The notes under the pieces: generated by a model
What the model saw: only the letters and a program-made list of their open reading frames with translations
Told to the model about the DNA's origin: nothing
The model's database searches: none
In this document: in pieces, positions 9,435-21,190 of the stretch
Position numbering within the stretch: position 1 is the stretch's first letter
How the letters are laid out: each line of letters begins with the position of its first letter
Position numbers and translations under genes: made by a program
Source: Apoda limacodes
Taxonomy: Eukaryota > Arthropoda > Insecta > Lepidoptera > Limacodidae
Assembly (NCBI GenBank): GCA_946406115.1
Contig: OX291540.1
Span: 10,288,563 to 10,352,562 of the forward strand
Direction: 5' to 3'
Length of the DNA stretch: 64,000 nt

Positions 9435-12312
9435 GTATCATCTTAAGGAGGTACAAAAACTTTCAAAACATCAAGAATGTTACCTATACCAGACCTTCAG
9501 CTTTTCGTGTTAATTCTTCTACTTATGCCTAAACATTAAAATTAAACTAGCTAACTTAAAAACTAACAAAATTATATTTTAGAGACAGCTTGTTTATAAT
9601 GATGGTTGAAAATTCTAACTTTGTGCCGTGATCAGAGAAAAACCAGCTCTCCCGTGCCGCAAAAACCAAACTATAACAAACTATTTAAAAGATAAGAATA
9701 TATTCTTTGCTAATAAATATAATTTGACCCTATCCACCAGGTATTAAATGCAATAACATAATGAGAACTATTCTTACATATTATACGTTTTAAATAGCAA
9801 CAATATACAGATTACAACAATATAAAACTATGTATTTTTAACAGTGAAAGCTGTGTGCCTCAATTTCGCAAACTGCAGTTTGGTTTCCATAAGATGCATG
9901 GAACTATGGTCGCCACACAGTTTGCTTCCCGAGTTATGCTGATTGGGGTCAGGCCCTCGTTTTCAAGAGATTAGGGTCAAACATCAGGTCTCCTGTCGCC
10001 GTCACGCACTACCCTGCGGGGATTAAGGATAATAGGAAAATAGACTTACTCCTGCTAGAAGAGCTCTTTTGTTTGCTTTTTTGAGCTCTATAATTTTATT
10101 ATGCATTAGATATTTTCAATTCAATATTAAATTATTCATTTATTTATATCACAAACAAGGTTTTTATGATCCCAAAAATTATATTGAATACAGTTTCTTA
10201 GTATTTTCGAAAATCTTATAATTGCGGTTCGGCGAAGGATTAAATCATAAAGGTTACATAAGGAGTATTGCCAAAACGGCAAAAAAATATATTGGGTAAC
10301 CTGTATGAGTAAGCTTTGCACCTACTTACTCACTTACTTAGTTACCTACTTAGTAGTATCATATAATTAATCTTTGTAGAAAGGTAAGAACGAAGAAAGG
10401 GTTTTTCAGCTTTTATAATCATAGTGTGACTTAATAATTGGAAAACATATGGGACTTTAAAAATAGGTTAGACTAAAGCGATAGATAACGATTTTTGGAC
10501 TAGGACTCGCATTCACAATTTTCCAATTCAATCAGCACCAGCCTAATCAAACACCCTTAGTTAAAGAAAAAGGGGGCGCAATTTCATGTCTATATACCTA
10601 ATGATGATGATAATAACCGATAGGGGAGAAAGTTTCAGATTGGTGACTACAGATCGTGACGGCCTTCTCCTAGGTTGACCGTTCTCCTTGGTGGGCTCAG
10701 GACAGGCCGTTGGTGATATGAAATAATACGGAGAGGCCTAAATTAGTGGACTCTCGTCGGTATCTTTGTAATAGCCACCCTAATCGATTACGTGTTAAAC
10801 GATATCTTTGACGAAATTCGATACATTTGCGTATCATGTTACTTACTACGGTGGAATTGACCAGGGTGGGATACATTTTTAGGGCATATTATAAGCCTCA
10901 AACTTCATACAATATTTTATGAACACTAGCAAATTTTGATTCACAACCAAAATCTATGAAATATATGGTATTGAAATCTGCGCACGTCTTAAGACTCGGT
11001 GCCCTAAATTAAAAATTACAAGATTACAGGCCCACTGCATATAACAGTAATCAGTTTTCAGATATTTACTAAAAACTAACTCAATTTTTTTAATTAAGAA
11101 GTAGGGAAATTTTTTATGGACTATCAGTTATATGTTTACCAATGGAGTACTTGCTAAAAAAATGAAAAAAACGTCTTTTTGATATTTTTTCTATCTAGGC
11201 AAATTAAATATATGATGTTCTTGCTAGTAAAAACCTTCCCTATGGCTTCTCATGTTCATATTTAAAAAGGTTTCTTATTCGTAATAGAAACTACGTTCAA
11301 ATTTTGTAACAATTTTAGATTGAGGCAGATTAGGTTAACATTACATAAGAAATTTACTACACTTAATAAATAGAGCCAAGGTTTAGTATTTTTATTTTAT
11401 CTTAGATCGAAATTATGTACCTACGCATAGCTGCTAAAGATTTTTGTAATTTTGCAGTAATTTAAGCAAATGTAGAAACAAAATTATTTACACAGACGTA
11501 TCCTATGACTTCTTGTGTTTAAACAAATGTTTAAAAGAAACCAATGTAAGTTTGCCAACCTATTGCTCATATATACTATACTTACCGATGACTAAACTTC
11601 TCGATAAAATGCAGAACAATTTCAAAATTATTAAAAGTTTCATTTTCGACGTAAGAAATTAAATCACTTCACAAATATTCAATTTTATGAGCAGCCAAAA
11701 CAACTATTTTCAAACTCACTTATCACTTTTAGTTACTTTTATGAATGGCACTTTTTAAATATTTTTTGTGGAGCAATGGTTAAGCGAGTACTCTTAGCGC
11801 CCTGTTTCTTGGTAATGATGACTTGTGGGTCAGACCCCAGGTCGCTGTGTGATAAGATTCTGCGCATGACAGTAATGCAGACTATGGTTTAGGTCACAGT
11901 TCAACCGTATTGGGAAAACAGCAACGAAAACAACATACGTGGTAGTTTATTATTTTTAACAGATGATATATTGGAAATATGTTTATTTAAAATTTGAATA
12001 AGTTTGTTTTTTTTTTAGAATACTTTATATTATTTAATACTTTTCTTTCTTCTGAGTTTGGCTGTTGTCATATGGCAGCAGTTATTTATGTTAGAGGTCT
12101 TATAACTCTGACAGTTGAGTGGCTCGACAACGTCCTAAGGCCTAAGCATTCTTACTCATAGCAGAGGCCTGTGCCCCTGTAGTAGGGGCGTACAGACTGA
12201 AGCAACATCATCTGAGCTTGTTCAGTTCTACACGTAAATCTCACTACCGCAGGCACTCGTCGTCTGCCTCTGCCCATGTAGGTGTAGTTTTTATACTTTA
12301 ACGCTTTTTTTT
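9435..12312. other. Long AT-rich spacer without recognised genes
   Basis: No frame above chance and no repeat with defined ends. A segment at about 11770-11850 has weak tRNA-like A- and B-box resemblance, but I do not call it. Confidence 0.45.
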
Positions 12313-12537
12313 ATACCACTAAGGTCATCGTAGTCTATGGACGCTTGCAACACCAGGGGTATTACTCGCGAGTTGCCGACCCTTCAAAAATCTAATAACT
12401 TCTTTCTTGAAGAATCCCATACTGTATTTTTAGAGAAAACCTTGGCAGGGAGCTTAAATTTTGAATATCCTCATTCAAACATAGTACCGCTTACCATCAT
12501 GTGGAACGTATGCTTGTTTGCCACCTTAGTGGTATAA
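12313..12537. repeat. Inverted pair of a common LINE/SINE tail repeat
   Basis: It is bounded by TTATACCACTAAGGT on the left and ACCTTAGTGGTATAA on the right. The left arm continues as the tail-repeat family (CCAGGGGTATTACTCGCGAGTTGCCGACCCTTC...AACTTCTTTCTTGAAGAA...CCCATACTGTA). The right arm (CGCTTACCATCA...TTTGCCACCTTAGTGG) is the start of the same family in the other orientation. Related single copies are at 30779-30932 and 62631-62795. Confidence 0.7.
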
Positions 12538-14939
12538 TAAAAAAAATTACTTATGTATATTACGCAAATAAAAATTTATATTTTAGATAACTGAAATCAC
12601 ACTAGTGAATAAAAGTTGACAAATATTAATACTGAATCCACTGACTCTATATGTATGTATTCATGAATCTTATACTGAATTACGTCACACAATAACAACA
12701 CTGAGTTAAATGCGTATCGTGGTTTCATAGTAATTGGTATTCATTAACATAATTAACGAACCTAATTTTGAATACGGTTCGAGACATCCAGTAAGATTTT
12801 TGGGAGGTCAATGGCATCATTCTAAAGTAAAACTTGGTGTAAAATCTAAGTGTGTGGAAGTAAGACTTTATATTCCCGGTAACTTGAGTAACTTACACTG
12901 AATCAAAAACGTATGTATAGACTACCTGATATTCAAATCCTATAAATTAGGTATGTAATGATACGCCTCGTTTATCTGTTTAGTTAAGTAACACAATTCC
13001 ACCTGACTTAGACTTGGAACCAAGTACGGTACCATGCCGACTTTTCGGCTTCTTAAGAAGGCGATATAGGCCAGAAAGCTAATTTCTGTAATTCTAACGT
13101 TGTGAATGTAAATGCACTATAAATCATTAGATAATGTCATATACATTACTATGATATATATATGTTATATACTTCTTAACTAATTTATACCGTAATGACG
13201 CCTTGAAACTTTTATTTTTTTGTATGGAATTTTACGTTATTGCTACAACTTAGAGTCAGTGCACTAGATAACAAGTTATTCTAATTATTTAACCAACTTT
13301 GATTACAAGCAAATGCAAAACACGCTTTAAAAATTTGCACAAGTTGCATTAAATACAATAAATGAAAATCATTCAGTAAGGTCATGCACTAGACAAAAGC
13401 TAGTTTTATAACATATTTTTTTCAATCCTTTAGATGCTATAGTTTAGCCACAAAATTTGCACAAAAACGGCGTATTTTCAGCCTTAAGACGTCAGTCGAT
13501 ATATATAATTTAGATTTTTTTTTATTATTATTCGCCAGTTTTAAATCAAAAATAGTTTTTCGAAAAACTGTAGCCATTCGAAGGTATAGCCGCCCCAATC
13601 CAGTGCCCGCCCACTTTAGGCCTGTCTCCGGCCACCGCACAAAAACCTTGAGACTCGACACTAGGTACTAACGTCTCTATAAATAGCTAGTGAATGGCCA
13701 GTAGGCTTTTAGAATATTTAAATAAGATTTATTTTTGAATGGTCATGCAATTAATTACTAAATTTTTACTAGTAATGCCACACAGTTTTACTTTAGGTTG
13801 GGGCAAAATAGCATACGGCCCACCTGATGTTTAGTGGTCACATATCGACCGTTCGTCCACAGTCTATCGTCATGTATTGTTACACCAGGAGCTAGTCCAT
13901 TAAAAATCTAATTACTGATTTTTGATTTCCATTCTGTATTTCCCAAATAACCCCAATACTAAGCATTTGCGGTAGGAAGTCCATTAAAAACCGCATCATG
14001 AGTGACCACTTAAATTATAAGGTGTCAGGATGAATTTCGTGTTGGAGACGAGCGATGCGACGGCGCACGTCATTTTAAACGATTCCTCAGAATACAACCT
14101 ATTTTACAAGCAGAAGAACAAACACGCAGGAAGGAAAAGTCACTCCTCAATCCCATCCAATCCCTAAGTGTCTAGTAAATATTTTTAATGTATAGACAGG
14201 CACGCTGGTTCTACAGATTTATTTTATGCATAGATAGACAGAGTGGCTGCAGACTGGAACTATGGCCAGTTATTCGGCCCCTTAGTCTTTCTAAGAGTGG
14301 GTGTACTAGGCAATTCTAGTAGTAGATCGGCTACCTTATTCTGATACAATATCTCTGAGCTTAACTGCACAAAAAAAAATATTTTTACGGCCAGAGACTG
14401 GAAATAAGGTTAATCAGAAATAAAAAGAGTTATATCTTATACAATTGTACTTCACGGCATGCTCATATACAATAGAATGTAAAAAGTCATCCCAACCCTC
14501 AAAGCTAGGCCTTCCACGGCCGGATACTGAAAGTAGCCTTTTTGTTCCAGTCCACCGGCCCCATTTTATATAATTGCGGTACAAGATAACGCAAACTTTG
14601 AGCCTAAAACGAGTAAATAGACATATCTACACATGTGTTATAAAACATAAACCTATTTTAATATAACTATCAAAAATACACGAACTCACCATTTAAAAAT
14701 ACCTAACATTTTTTTTATTAAATCCGCAATCCGTTTATAAATGCAATCTTAAACCCCGCTGATTGCTTACGGAAAATGTCGCTGCGTCTAGGTTGTAGCA
14801 GACAATATAATTTAAAGTCCTATGAATATTACATATACATACATGTTGCAAATGATGTAGCGCGGTAGAAAACTGGTGGGGGCCCTAAACGGTTCCTTGT
14901 TTCGACGTATTTGAGACACCGATCTAATCTGATAATACT
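12538..14939. other. AT-rich spacer with degenerate repeat pieces
   Basis: No gene is seen. Around 13800-13905 (GCATACGGCCCACCTGATG...) there is a degenerate copy of the same tail-repeat family. The remainder is unassigned. Confidence 0.4.
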
Positions 14940-15290
14940 AATGCTATGATGTTGCAACAACATCTAGCCACTCGCAGAAGAACCGTGAGCATCCCTACTC
15001 TTAGCAAAAAATTGCGAGAAGAGAAAATACTGATTGCTATAGAGGTGTTATAGGCTCAAAATTGACTGCACATCATCGTAGAGCCCGCTTGCATTGGAAT
15101 ACGGCGGTGGGTCCTGTGTGGTCTGGAGCGGAATGACAGCAGACGCTATTACCGACCTTGTGTGCGTTCCTTGGACTGGAGGTCCTCGCCGGCAAAGGTC
15201 GCTGACTATTCGGTGGTACAACACCGAAATCCTGTGGTCCTGACTTTGTTGGTCGGGGGTTTACATTACCGCACGATGTATCATGTAACA
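14940..15290 (+). pseudogene. Tc1-like transposase fragment
   Basis: Plus-strand frames give SKLTAHHRRARLHWNTA at about 15055-15105. After a shift comes VVWSGMTADAITDLVCVP, then a degenerate counterpart of RYxxEIL and a following FxxxxxxPHD-like stretch near 15260. R-ARL-WA and VWGG---DL are hallmarks of Tc1/mariner DDE transposases upstream of the second Asp. No terminal inverted repeats were found, and several frame breaks show it is dead. Confidence 0.6.
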
Positions 15291-15574
15291 CTATCTATGT
15301 TTTATCTAATAATTATAGTAATTTATCTTTTTGTATACAAGAACAATAAACCATTATTTGTTTCTTTTGTAATCACCATCTTTTATTTGCATTGAAAAAA
15401 CATATTTAATTAATTGTAATAATGAGTTTCATTACCTATTAAAATGGTACCCAACATTACCCCTATAATTGGTTCCAGATGAGGTTAAAATGTATTTAAA
15501 GTACATTTTCAAGAGATGCGATTTTTTTGACAATCATCAATTTTAATAGGCAGGGGTAGGAGGGGTTAAGTTAA

Positions 15575-16215
15575 GTTTTGTCATGTGTGTCCATCCGTTT
15601 AATGGTTCTCAGGCAGTTCAGCAGCCAAATGTTCAAAACTAATATGTTTAAAGAGAGGTTGGGTACTCGATCGAATAAGCCGCTCGAACAATGAAAGCGG
15701 GGCATAGCGAGTACTTGCTCGAATGAGCGGCCCGAACTGGGGAAGTACCTTACAGATAACCGCGGCCATAATAACACTAACATTGAGTAGTGTTGTGTTC
15801 CTGGAGGTGAGTAAGGTTGCCAGAGCTCTTTGAGGATTCGCTGCGCGGACAGCGGGGGACCGGCGATTCTCGCTGCTGTCATTGCTCGGCGCAGACACGG
15901 CGGTCGGGGAGATCTGATAAAACGGCTGACCGCTGGCCGCCCGCAGATCGAACGGGTTCCTGAACCCAGGGATCACTTAATCTCCACCCTGGGAGGCTGA
16001 TTCGCCAACCTGTGTAAAGTCTCTGAAGTAGTAGTCGTGCCGGAGAAGGAGACCGGAGTGAACCCGGCTACAACAACAGAGGGGGATCAGGGGCCGTCCA
16101 GCCCGCCGTGCCAGCAACCGTATCATCTGTGTTGAGCTTCGGCAGTTCTAGGTGCGGTAACCTTTTGTCCTCTGAGCTGTCGTTACAGTGAATCCTCATC
16201 CTTAGTCTAAGTAAC
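15575..16215 (+). pseudogene. Upstream region of a LINE copy (5' part)
   Basis: This GC-richer block precedes the endonuclease fragment of the next entry in the same orientation. It has open frames on both strands. The minus-strand one (15571-15976, containing TSRNTTLLNVSVIMAAVICK) is a recurrent antisense frame of this repeat as I recall it, not a gene. No domain is recognised. It probably belongs to the LINE at 16.2-17.6 kb. Confidence 0.35.
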
Positions 16216-16254
16216 TTCATATAAAATTGCCAGAAATAGAAAAAGGAAAAGAGT

Positions 16255-17405
16255 TTTTACAGCGGCTACTCCATCCACATAAAATGTGGATTTTTGCAAT
16301 ATCAGGGGTATTCACGCAAATCTTAAGGAGTCCACCACCACCTCGAGACTGCGAAGCCGACTATTCTCTTTCTAACGGAGACGCAGATATCCTGCCCGGC
16401 CATAGGTGAGATTGCACGAATTAGTGCCCCGGATTTCGTATCTAGTGATGTAATACATCATTGTCATAAGTACGTAAAAGCGCGCTAACAAAATATAATA
16501 TTCACGAACGATTCATTTAGTGCGATGTTTCTCATTTTATAAGTCAAATAATTGTTTTGAAATATTAATTTATCGTTATTGTCGTATGATGTGTCATCAT
16601 AACCTTCATTATGCCGGCTACAAACTCGAGCACAATTTTTTGAGTCGTGCCGGTGTATGTATGTTCGTCCGGGAGGATATATGCTGTCGCCGCCTTCATA
16701 GCCTTGAAGACAGGGCCTGTCGATATTGTGGGTGCGCGTAGATCACGGCGGCCACACTCGTATCTATGCCTGCCTATACATGTCTCATAGCGGTGAAACG
16801 GACGTAACTTGACTCTTCACGCATCTGAGTTTGACGACTGACAAAGCTCTAGAGCAATATCCCACAGCAGAACTAGATATTTTGGGAGACTTTAACGCCC
16901 ACCATCGTGAGCGGCTCGTAATAATAAGGATCCGAATTTTCTGAGTTAAAACGCAAATTAAATGCTGCCCTCGAGGCTGCATTCAAGAAGAAAGCAACTG
17001 CCAGAGCTAAATTCCAATATATCAGCAAAGCAGGTGGGCGACTTGCGAGCTAATTCTCTGGGAGTCGTGCTTTATGGTCGTTTGCTAAAGCTGCAGAGGG
17101 GAACTTCTGCCAGTCGTCGTTACCACCACTGCGGAAGACCGATGGTGACTTGGCTCGCAGTTCAAAAGAGAAAGCCGATCTATTGGGCAGTTTCTTTGCC
17201 TCCAACTCGAATATGAACGACGAAGGCGCTGTACCACCTACTATACCGTGGTGCAGTAAGGCAATGCCGAAAATCTTCATAACACAGCGAGAGGTCCGGC
17301 GGGCGTTGCTTTCTCTAGACGTTCATAAGTCAAGTGGGCCAGACGGTATACCAGCAGTGGTGCTTAAGCAATGTGCTCCTGACTTATGTCCTGTACTCAC
17401 GCATC
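16255..17405 (+). pseudogene. Non-LTR retrotransposon fragment: endonuclease and start of RT
   Basis: The endonuclease start reads KMWIFAISGVF...LSNGDADILPGH (counterpart of FANIRG...LTETQI). It is split by unrelated AT-rich DNA at about 16410-16610, then resumes with SRAGVCMFVREDICCRRLHSLE and a GDFNAHH counterpart near 16900. RT-entry blocks follow: REVRRALLSLDVHKSSGPDGIP at 17290-17355 and VVLKQCAPDLCPVLTHLF to about 17410. The rest of the RT is missing, and a repeat tail follows directly. A close relative of the endonuclease segment lies at 52165-52640. Confidence 0.78.
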
Positions 17406-17425
17406 TCTTCGCGCTTCGAGGAAGA

Positions 17426-17515
17426 CAGTATGGGGTTCTCCAAGGACTACAGTTTGGGGTTCTCCAAGGACTACAGTATGGGGTTCTCCAAGGACTACAG
17501 TATGGGGTTCTTTAA
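17426..17515 (+). repeat. 24-bp tandem repeat, about 3.7 units, in a LINE tail
   Basis: Units start at 17426, 17450, 17474 and 17498, with consensus CAGTATGGGGTTCTCCAAGG plus ACTA. The last unit runs into TTTAAGAAAGAACTTATTAGATTTCTG. That is the normal tail sequence seen once at 30780-30830 without expansion. Confidence 0.92.
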
Positions 17516-17640
17516 GAAAGAACTTATTAGATTTCTGTAGAGTCGGCAACGCGCGAGTGATACCCCTTGTGTTGCAATTTTTATGGCAACAAAAAATTCA
17601 TAAATACAACAAAATTAACTAAAAAAATTAACACACCACA
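17516..17640 (+). repeat. Truncated LINE/SINE tail repeat
   Basis: It carries ATTAGATTTCTGTAGAGTCGGCAACGCGCGAGTGATACCCCTTGTGTTGCAA, which matches 30805-30862, then degenerates. Confidence 0.7.
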
Positions 17641-18162
17641 GAAAACGACTAAATGTCTTTCCGTAGCTAACGTTGTGACAGAACATTAAACTACGAGGTG
17701 TTTCATGTGTCAAGTGCCAAACATTTGAAGTAAAAAATGTTTGATAGCAGCCGGCGGACAGGCAAAAGAGCTACTTAGTTCAATGTCCTTTTATCAGCTT
17801 AGGGGCCTTATTTTTTACTTTATAGTTGTTTTTTGAAGTTGGTTTAATTTTTTTATTAGAATTAACCAAAATATTAGAATTATAAAAGTTTCAAACCCTA
17901 GAATAAAGTTTCTAAACTTCAAATATCTTTACCTTGGCCTAACCTAGGGACACTAGACATCGCATCGTCGTCCGTACTAATTTGTGTTGTGTAATTTGTA
18001 TCTTCAAGTCTCGGTATGAGCTGACCCTTAGTCCCACTCCGCTATCAAACGCACTTGACCCAATGCCCGAGCCTAATTTCTCGAAACTATTTACTTATCT
18101 CTAAAATAATAAAGAACTTGCTACGAATGATGGATATAAATTTTTACGATTTTTCAATAATA
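17641..18162. other. Spacer
   Basis: AT-rich; no feature recognised. Confidence 0.4.
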
Positions 18163-18472
18163 TCCGTACTAACATATAAATGCGAAAGTAGGTATGTTTG
18201 TTTGTTTGTCCTTGCTTGACGTCGCAACGGATCATCCAATTGAGATGAAATTAAGCGCAGGGATAGTAAAAGAGACGGAGGCTACATTTTATCCAGTTTG
18301 AAAATTCAGAGGATTCCCTAAGAATAAGAATAACTGAATTTCACCACCTATTGCAAGTTTCCTCACTATAATCAAGTAAACTGTAGTCAAGTTAGTACTA
18401 AGTTCCCGTAAAACTACTACCTCGATAACCGTATTCAGCGCGCACGAAGCCGCAGGCAAAAGCAATCACTAG
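18163..18472 (+). mobile_element. Non-autonomous Helitron-like repeat
   Basis: It begins A|TCCGTACTAACATATAAATGCGAAAGT and ends CGCAGGCAAAAGCAATCACTAG|T. TC at the 5' end, CTAG at the 3' end and insertion between A and T are Helitron hallmarks. The interior carries the familiar GATGAAATT motif near 18245. The 3' end has a small insertion relative to the usual GCAAAAGCTAG. Confidence 0.6.
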
Positions 18473-19457
18473 TTTGACAAAATAAATTAGTTTTTTGGTC
18501 AAAATATTATTAGAGCTAAGCTAATGCTCGACTTTATAGGTAAAGATAGGTTGTGAGGCAGTTTTAAATCCTTTGATTCGTGAATAAAGTGATGAGATGA
18601 TGAGTTGAAAGGATTCGTTAATAATAAAATGGGTACATTAGCAGCAACAAAAACCATTAGAACTAATTCATTCTGTGAAATCTTTTTACTCAAAAATCTC
18701 GCGTAATAAAATGTGAAATTCACAGAATGTGGTTATTGCTTTTAACATTTTCCTTACGAGTTTTTAAATTTATATTTTTTATTATAAAATTAAATTCTGG
18801 ACATGATTGTAATACGAGTAGATAGGTGGGTAACACTTGCGATCGAAACTTAATACTGACAAGAAAATACTTAGGTAGGTAAGTCTATATATATATATGT
18901 TTATGTATGTATTGGTTTTTATCTCCAGAAAAAGGTAACCAGTGGGCCATTACAATGAGAGGGCAGGGAAGGCTTTTCACCTAGCACATTAGTCCTGTGT
19001 GACAGAGGGTTAGCCTATCGCCGCAACACTGCTTTTTATGCAGTGTAACTGAACCATAGATATACCTAGGTAGTGAAAAAATCCTATGTCTATGAACTGA
19101 ACTAAGGTACTGGATCCTCGATTGCCAGCTTTTAAGAAATGGGCAGTAAAATAAAAGACCCGGGACAGAATACTATTTCCCCATTGCCAGTTCCTGACGA
19201 ATTGTATCAAGGAAGTCAGGATTGGGCAGGGGAGCCATAGTCAAACAATAAAATTACCCTCGAATGAAATTGTGAACCGCAATTATCATCTTAGCTCCTT
19301 TGAAGGTGTAATTTTTTTTCCTGAAGTTGTTGAAAATTGTAGAGTCGTAGCAAAAATTATTATATATTAAAACATTAAAATTCGTTTATTTTACATTTAG
19401 CAATTTCAACATTTAAAAAAAAAAAAAAATTGATAATTAATGTTAATATAAAACCAT
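18473..19457. other. Spacer with unassigned repeat-like DNA
   Basis: 18930-19240 is GC-richer and probably a decayed repeat. No protein motif was found on either strand. Confidence 0.35.
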
Positions 19458-19686
19458 ACTATTATAAATGCGAACGTAACTCTGTGTGTCCGTCTTTTAC
19501 CTCTACACGCTTAAAACTCTGTACCGATTAAGATTAAATTTGGCATAGAGATAGTTTTTTGTTTTGTGTGAGTGTGTTAAAAACGTCAAGTGAGAGTCGG
19601 TTTTTTTTCTATAATAGAGGAGATGCGTTGGAAATTCTACACCGATAACCGAATATAGAGCGGGTGGAACCGCAGGCAAAAGCTAG
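19458..19686 (+). mobile_element. Non-autonomous Helitron-like repeat
   Basis: Same family as at 18163 and 62060. It has CCATACTATTATAAATGCGAA at the left, and GATAACCGAATATAGAGCGGGTGGAACCGCAGGCAAAAGCTAG|T at the right. GCGG-GTGGAA-CCGC forms a short hairpin just before the CTAG end, as Helitrons have. Confidence 0.65.
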
Positions 19687-20024
19687 TAATAAATATTTCT
19701 GGACATTAAATACAGCCTCATCTGGTACATAACTAAACAACAAAGAAGTAAAAACTTTTAATACGAAATACATACATATCATGTATAGAAAACGCCTAGA
19801 CTCAAGATGAACACAAATGTATGCCCTGTGCAGGATCATATACCCCAGCCACTCGGTTTAGCAGACATGACATATTAACAAAAGAATACATAGAATACAT
19901 AGTTATAAATCATACCTCAATATAATTGACCTATGTACATTGTTATTTTTGTATTGTATATGTTTTAACTGTCCTATAATTGTGTACATGAAATAAAAAA
20001 ATAAAATAAAATAAAAAAAATACA
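19687..20024. other. Spacer ending in an A-rich tail
   Basis: It ends ATGAAATAAAAAAATAAAATAAAATAAAAAAAA (19988-20021). This may be the 3' end of a plus-strand LINE fragment, but no RT sequence precedes it. Confidence 0.35.
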
Positions 20025-21190
20025 TAAAAATGTTGGTAATTCTTTACTTTCCAAGAACGCTTGGTTTTTACGGAACAAAAATTTCTTTTGATAGAATACC
20101 ACATTTATATACGAAGATGAAATTCAGAAACTCTCGGAGGACACTAGTTTTTCCGGAAAAAAATAATTAAATTTCATACAAAAACAGCCATTACACAACA
20201 ATAAATATCTACAAAAACAAAACAAATGAGAAAATAAAATAACAAGTTTTTTTTTAAAAAAAGCAATATTGTCAGTAACAATCGAGTACTTACTCTGTAC
20301 AGTAATAATCGATAAAAAATAGGCCGGCGAAGTGCCAGAAACAAATTGTTCTAATTTAGAATTGTTTCATATTCAAAAAAACAACGTTGACAATACTTAC
20401 CAGCCTAAAGAAAAATACCCATACGGCAACCCACTTTGGAACATGAAAACTCCGCGGAGCTCCGGCTTCGCGCGCTATCTTTCATGTGCTCCGCTTGGTT
20501 TCGCGCGCAAGGTTTCATGTTCCAAAGTGGGTTGCCGTGACTATACTAAATAAGTAGAAATTGCTTCTGGCGCTCGCCGGCCGCTGCCGCGGCACGCTCC
20601 GCTCGGCTTCGCGCGCTAAGTTTCATGTGCTCCGCTTGGTTTCGCGCACAAGTTTTCATGTTCCAAAGTGGGCCGCCAGAAACAAATTGTACCTTAAACC
20701 GGTGTCTACCCTGCCCCCCCTAACCCTGTCAAACGATTTTAAATTAGAACGATTTGTTTCTGGCACTTCGCCAGCCGCTGCCGCGGCACGCTTCGCTCGG
20801 CTAGTGCGGTGTTCACCATGTAACCTAACGGCTCGTCGGTTCGGTTTGGTATGGATTCGCTGCCAGTTTTTTGATTTTAATTGAGTATACATATAAATAT
20901 GCTTTTCTATCGATTAAAATTAAAGAAAAGTAAAATCGATTAAATCTTGTGTTTATTTTTTTTCTAAGGCTGGCAATTATTTTTTTGAAAAAAAAAGTTT
21001 TTATTTTAGATGTTGGTGTGTAATGGCGGGTTTTGTATGAAATCAATTTAGTTGTTTTCGTGAAAATCTAGTGTCCTCCGAGAGTTTTTAAATTTTATCC
21101 GTGTGTATAAATGTAGAGTTCTATCAGTTAAAACCATCGTTACGTAAAAACCAAGCGTTCTTGGAAAGTAAAGAATTACCATATTTTCGA
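20025..21190. mobile_element. Fold-back DNA element with long imperfect terminal inverted repeats
   Basis: The left end (from about 20035, GGTAATTCTTTACTTTCCAAG...) and the right end (...CTTGGAAAGTAAAGAATTACC, ending 21180) are inverted copies. The first 38 bases pair perfectly. Pairing then continues imperfectly for about 170 bp, through CTCTCGGAGGACACTAG and ATTTCATACAAAA. Inside, a second inverted pair lies at 20322-20358 / 20740-20776 (35 of 37 matching), and a perfect 25-bp pair at 20424-20448 / 20513-20537. The core is CpG-rich (GCTCCGCTTGGTTTCGCGCGC-like motifs). Open frames inside reflect the core repeats; no transposase is present. Confidence 0.8.

Noticed and set aside
11770..11850. 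Weak tRNA-like segment (ATGGTTAAGCG ... GTGGGTCAGACCCC)
   Set aside because: Box spacing and arms do not support a tRNA, and resemblance to a SINE head is too slight to call.
15571..15976. Overlapping minus-strand frames of 103 and 125 codons
   Set aside because: They lie antisense within a plus-strand LINE copy and recur with that repeat. No domain, signal or splice support.
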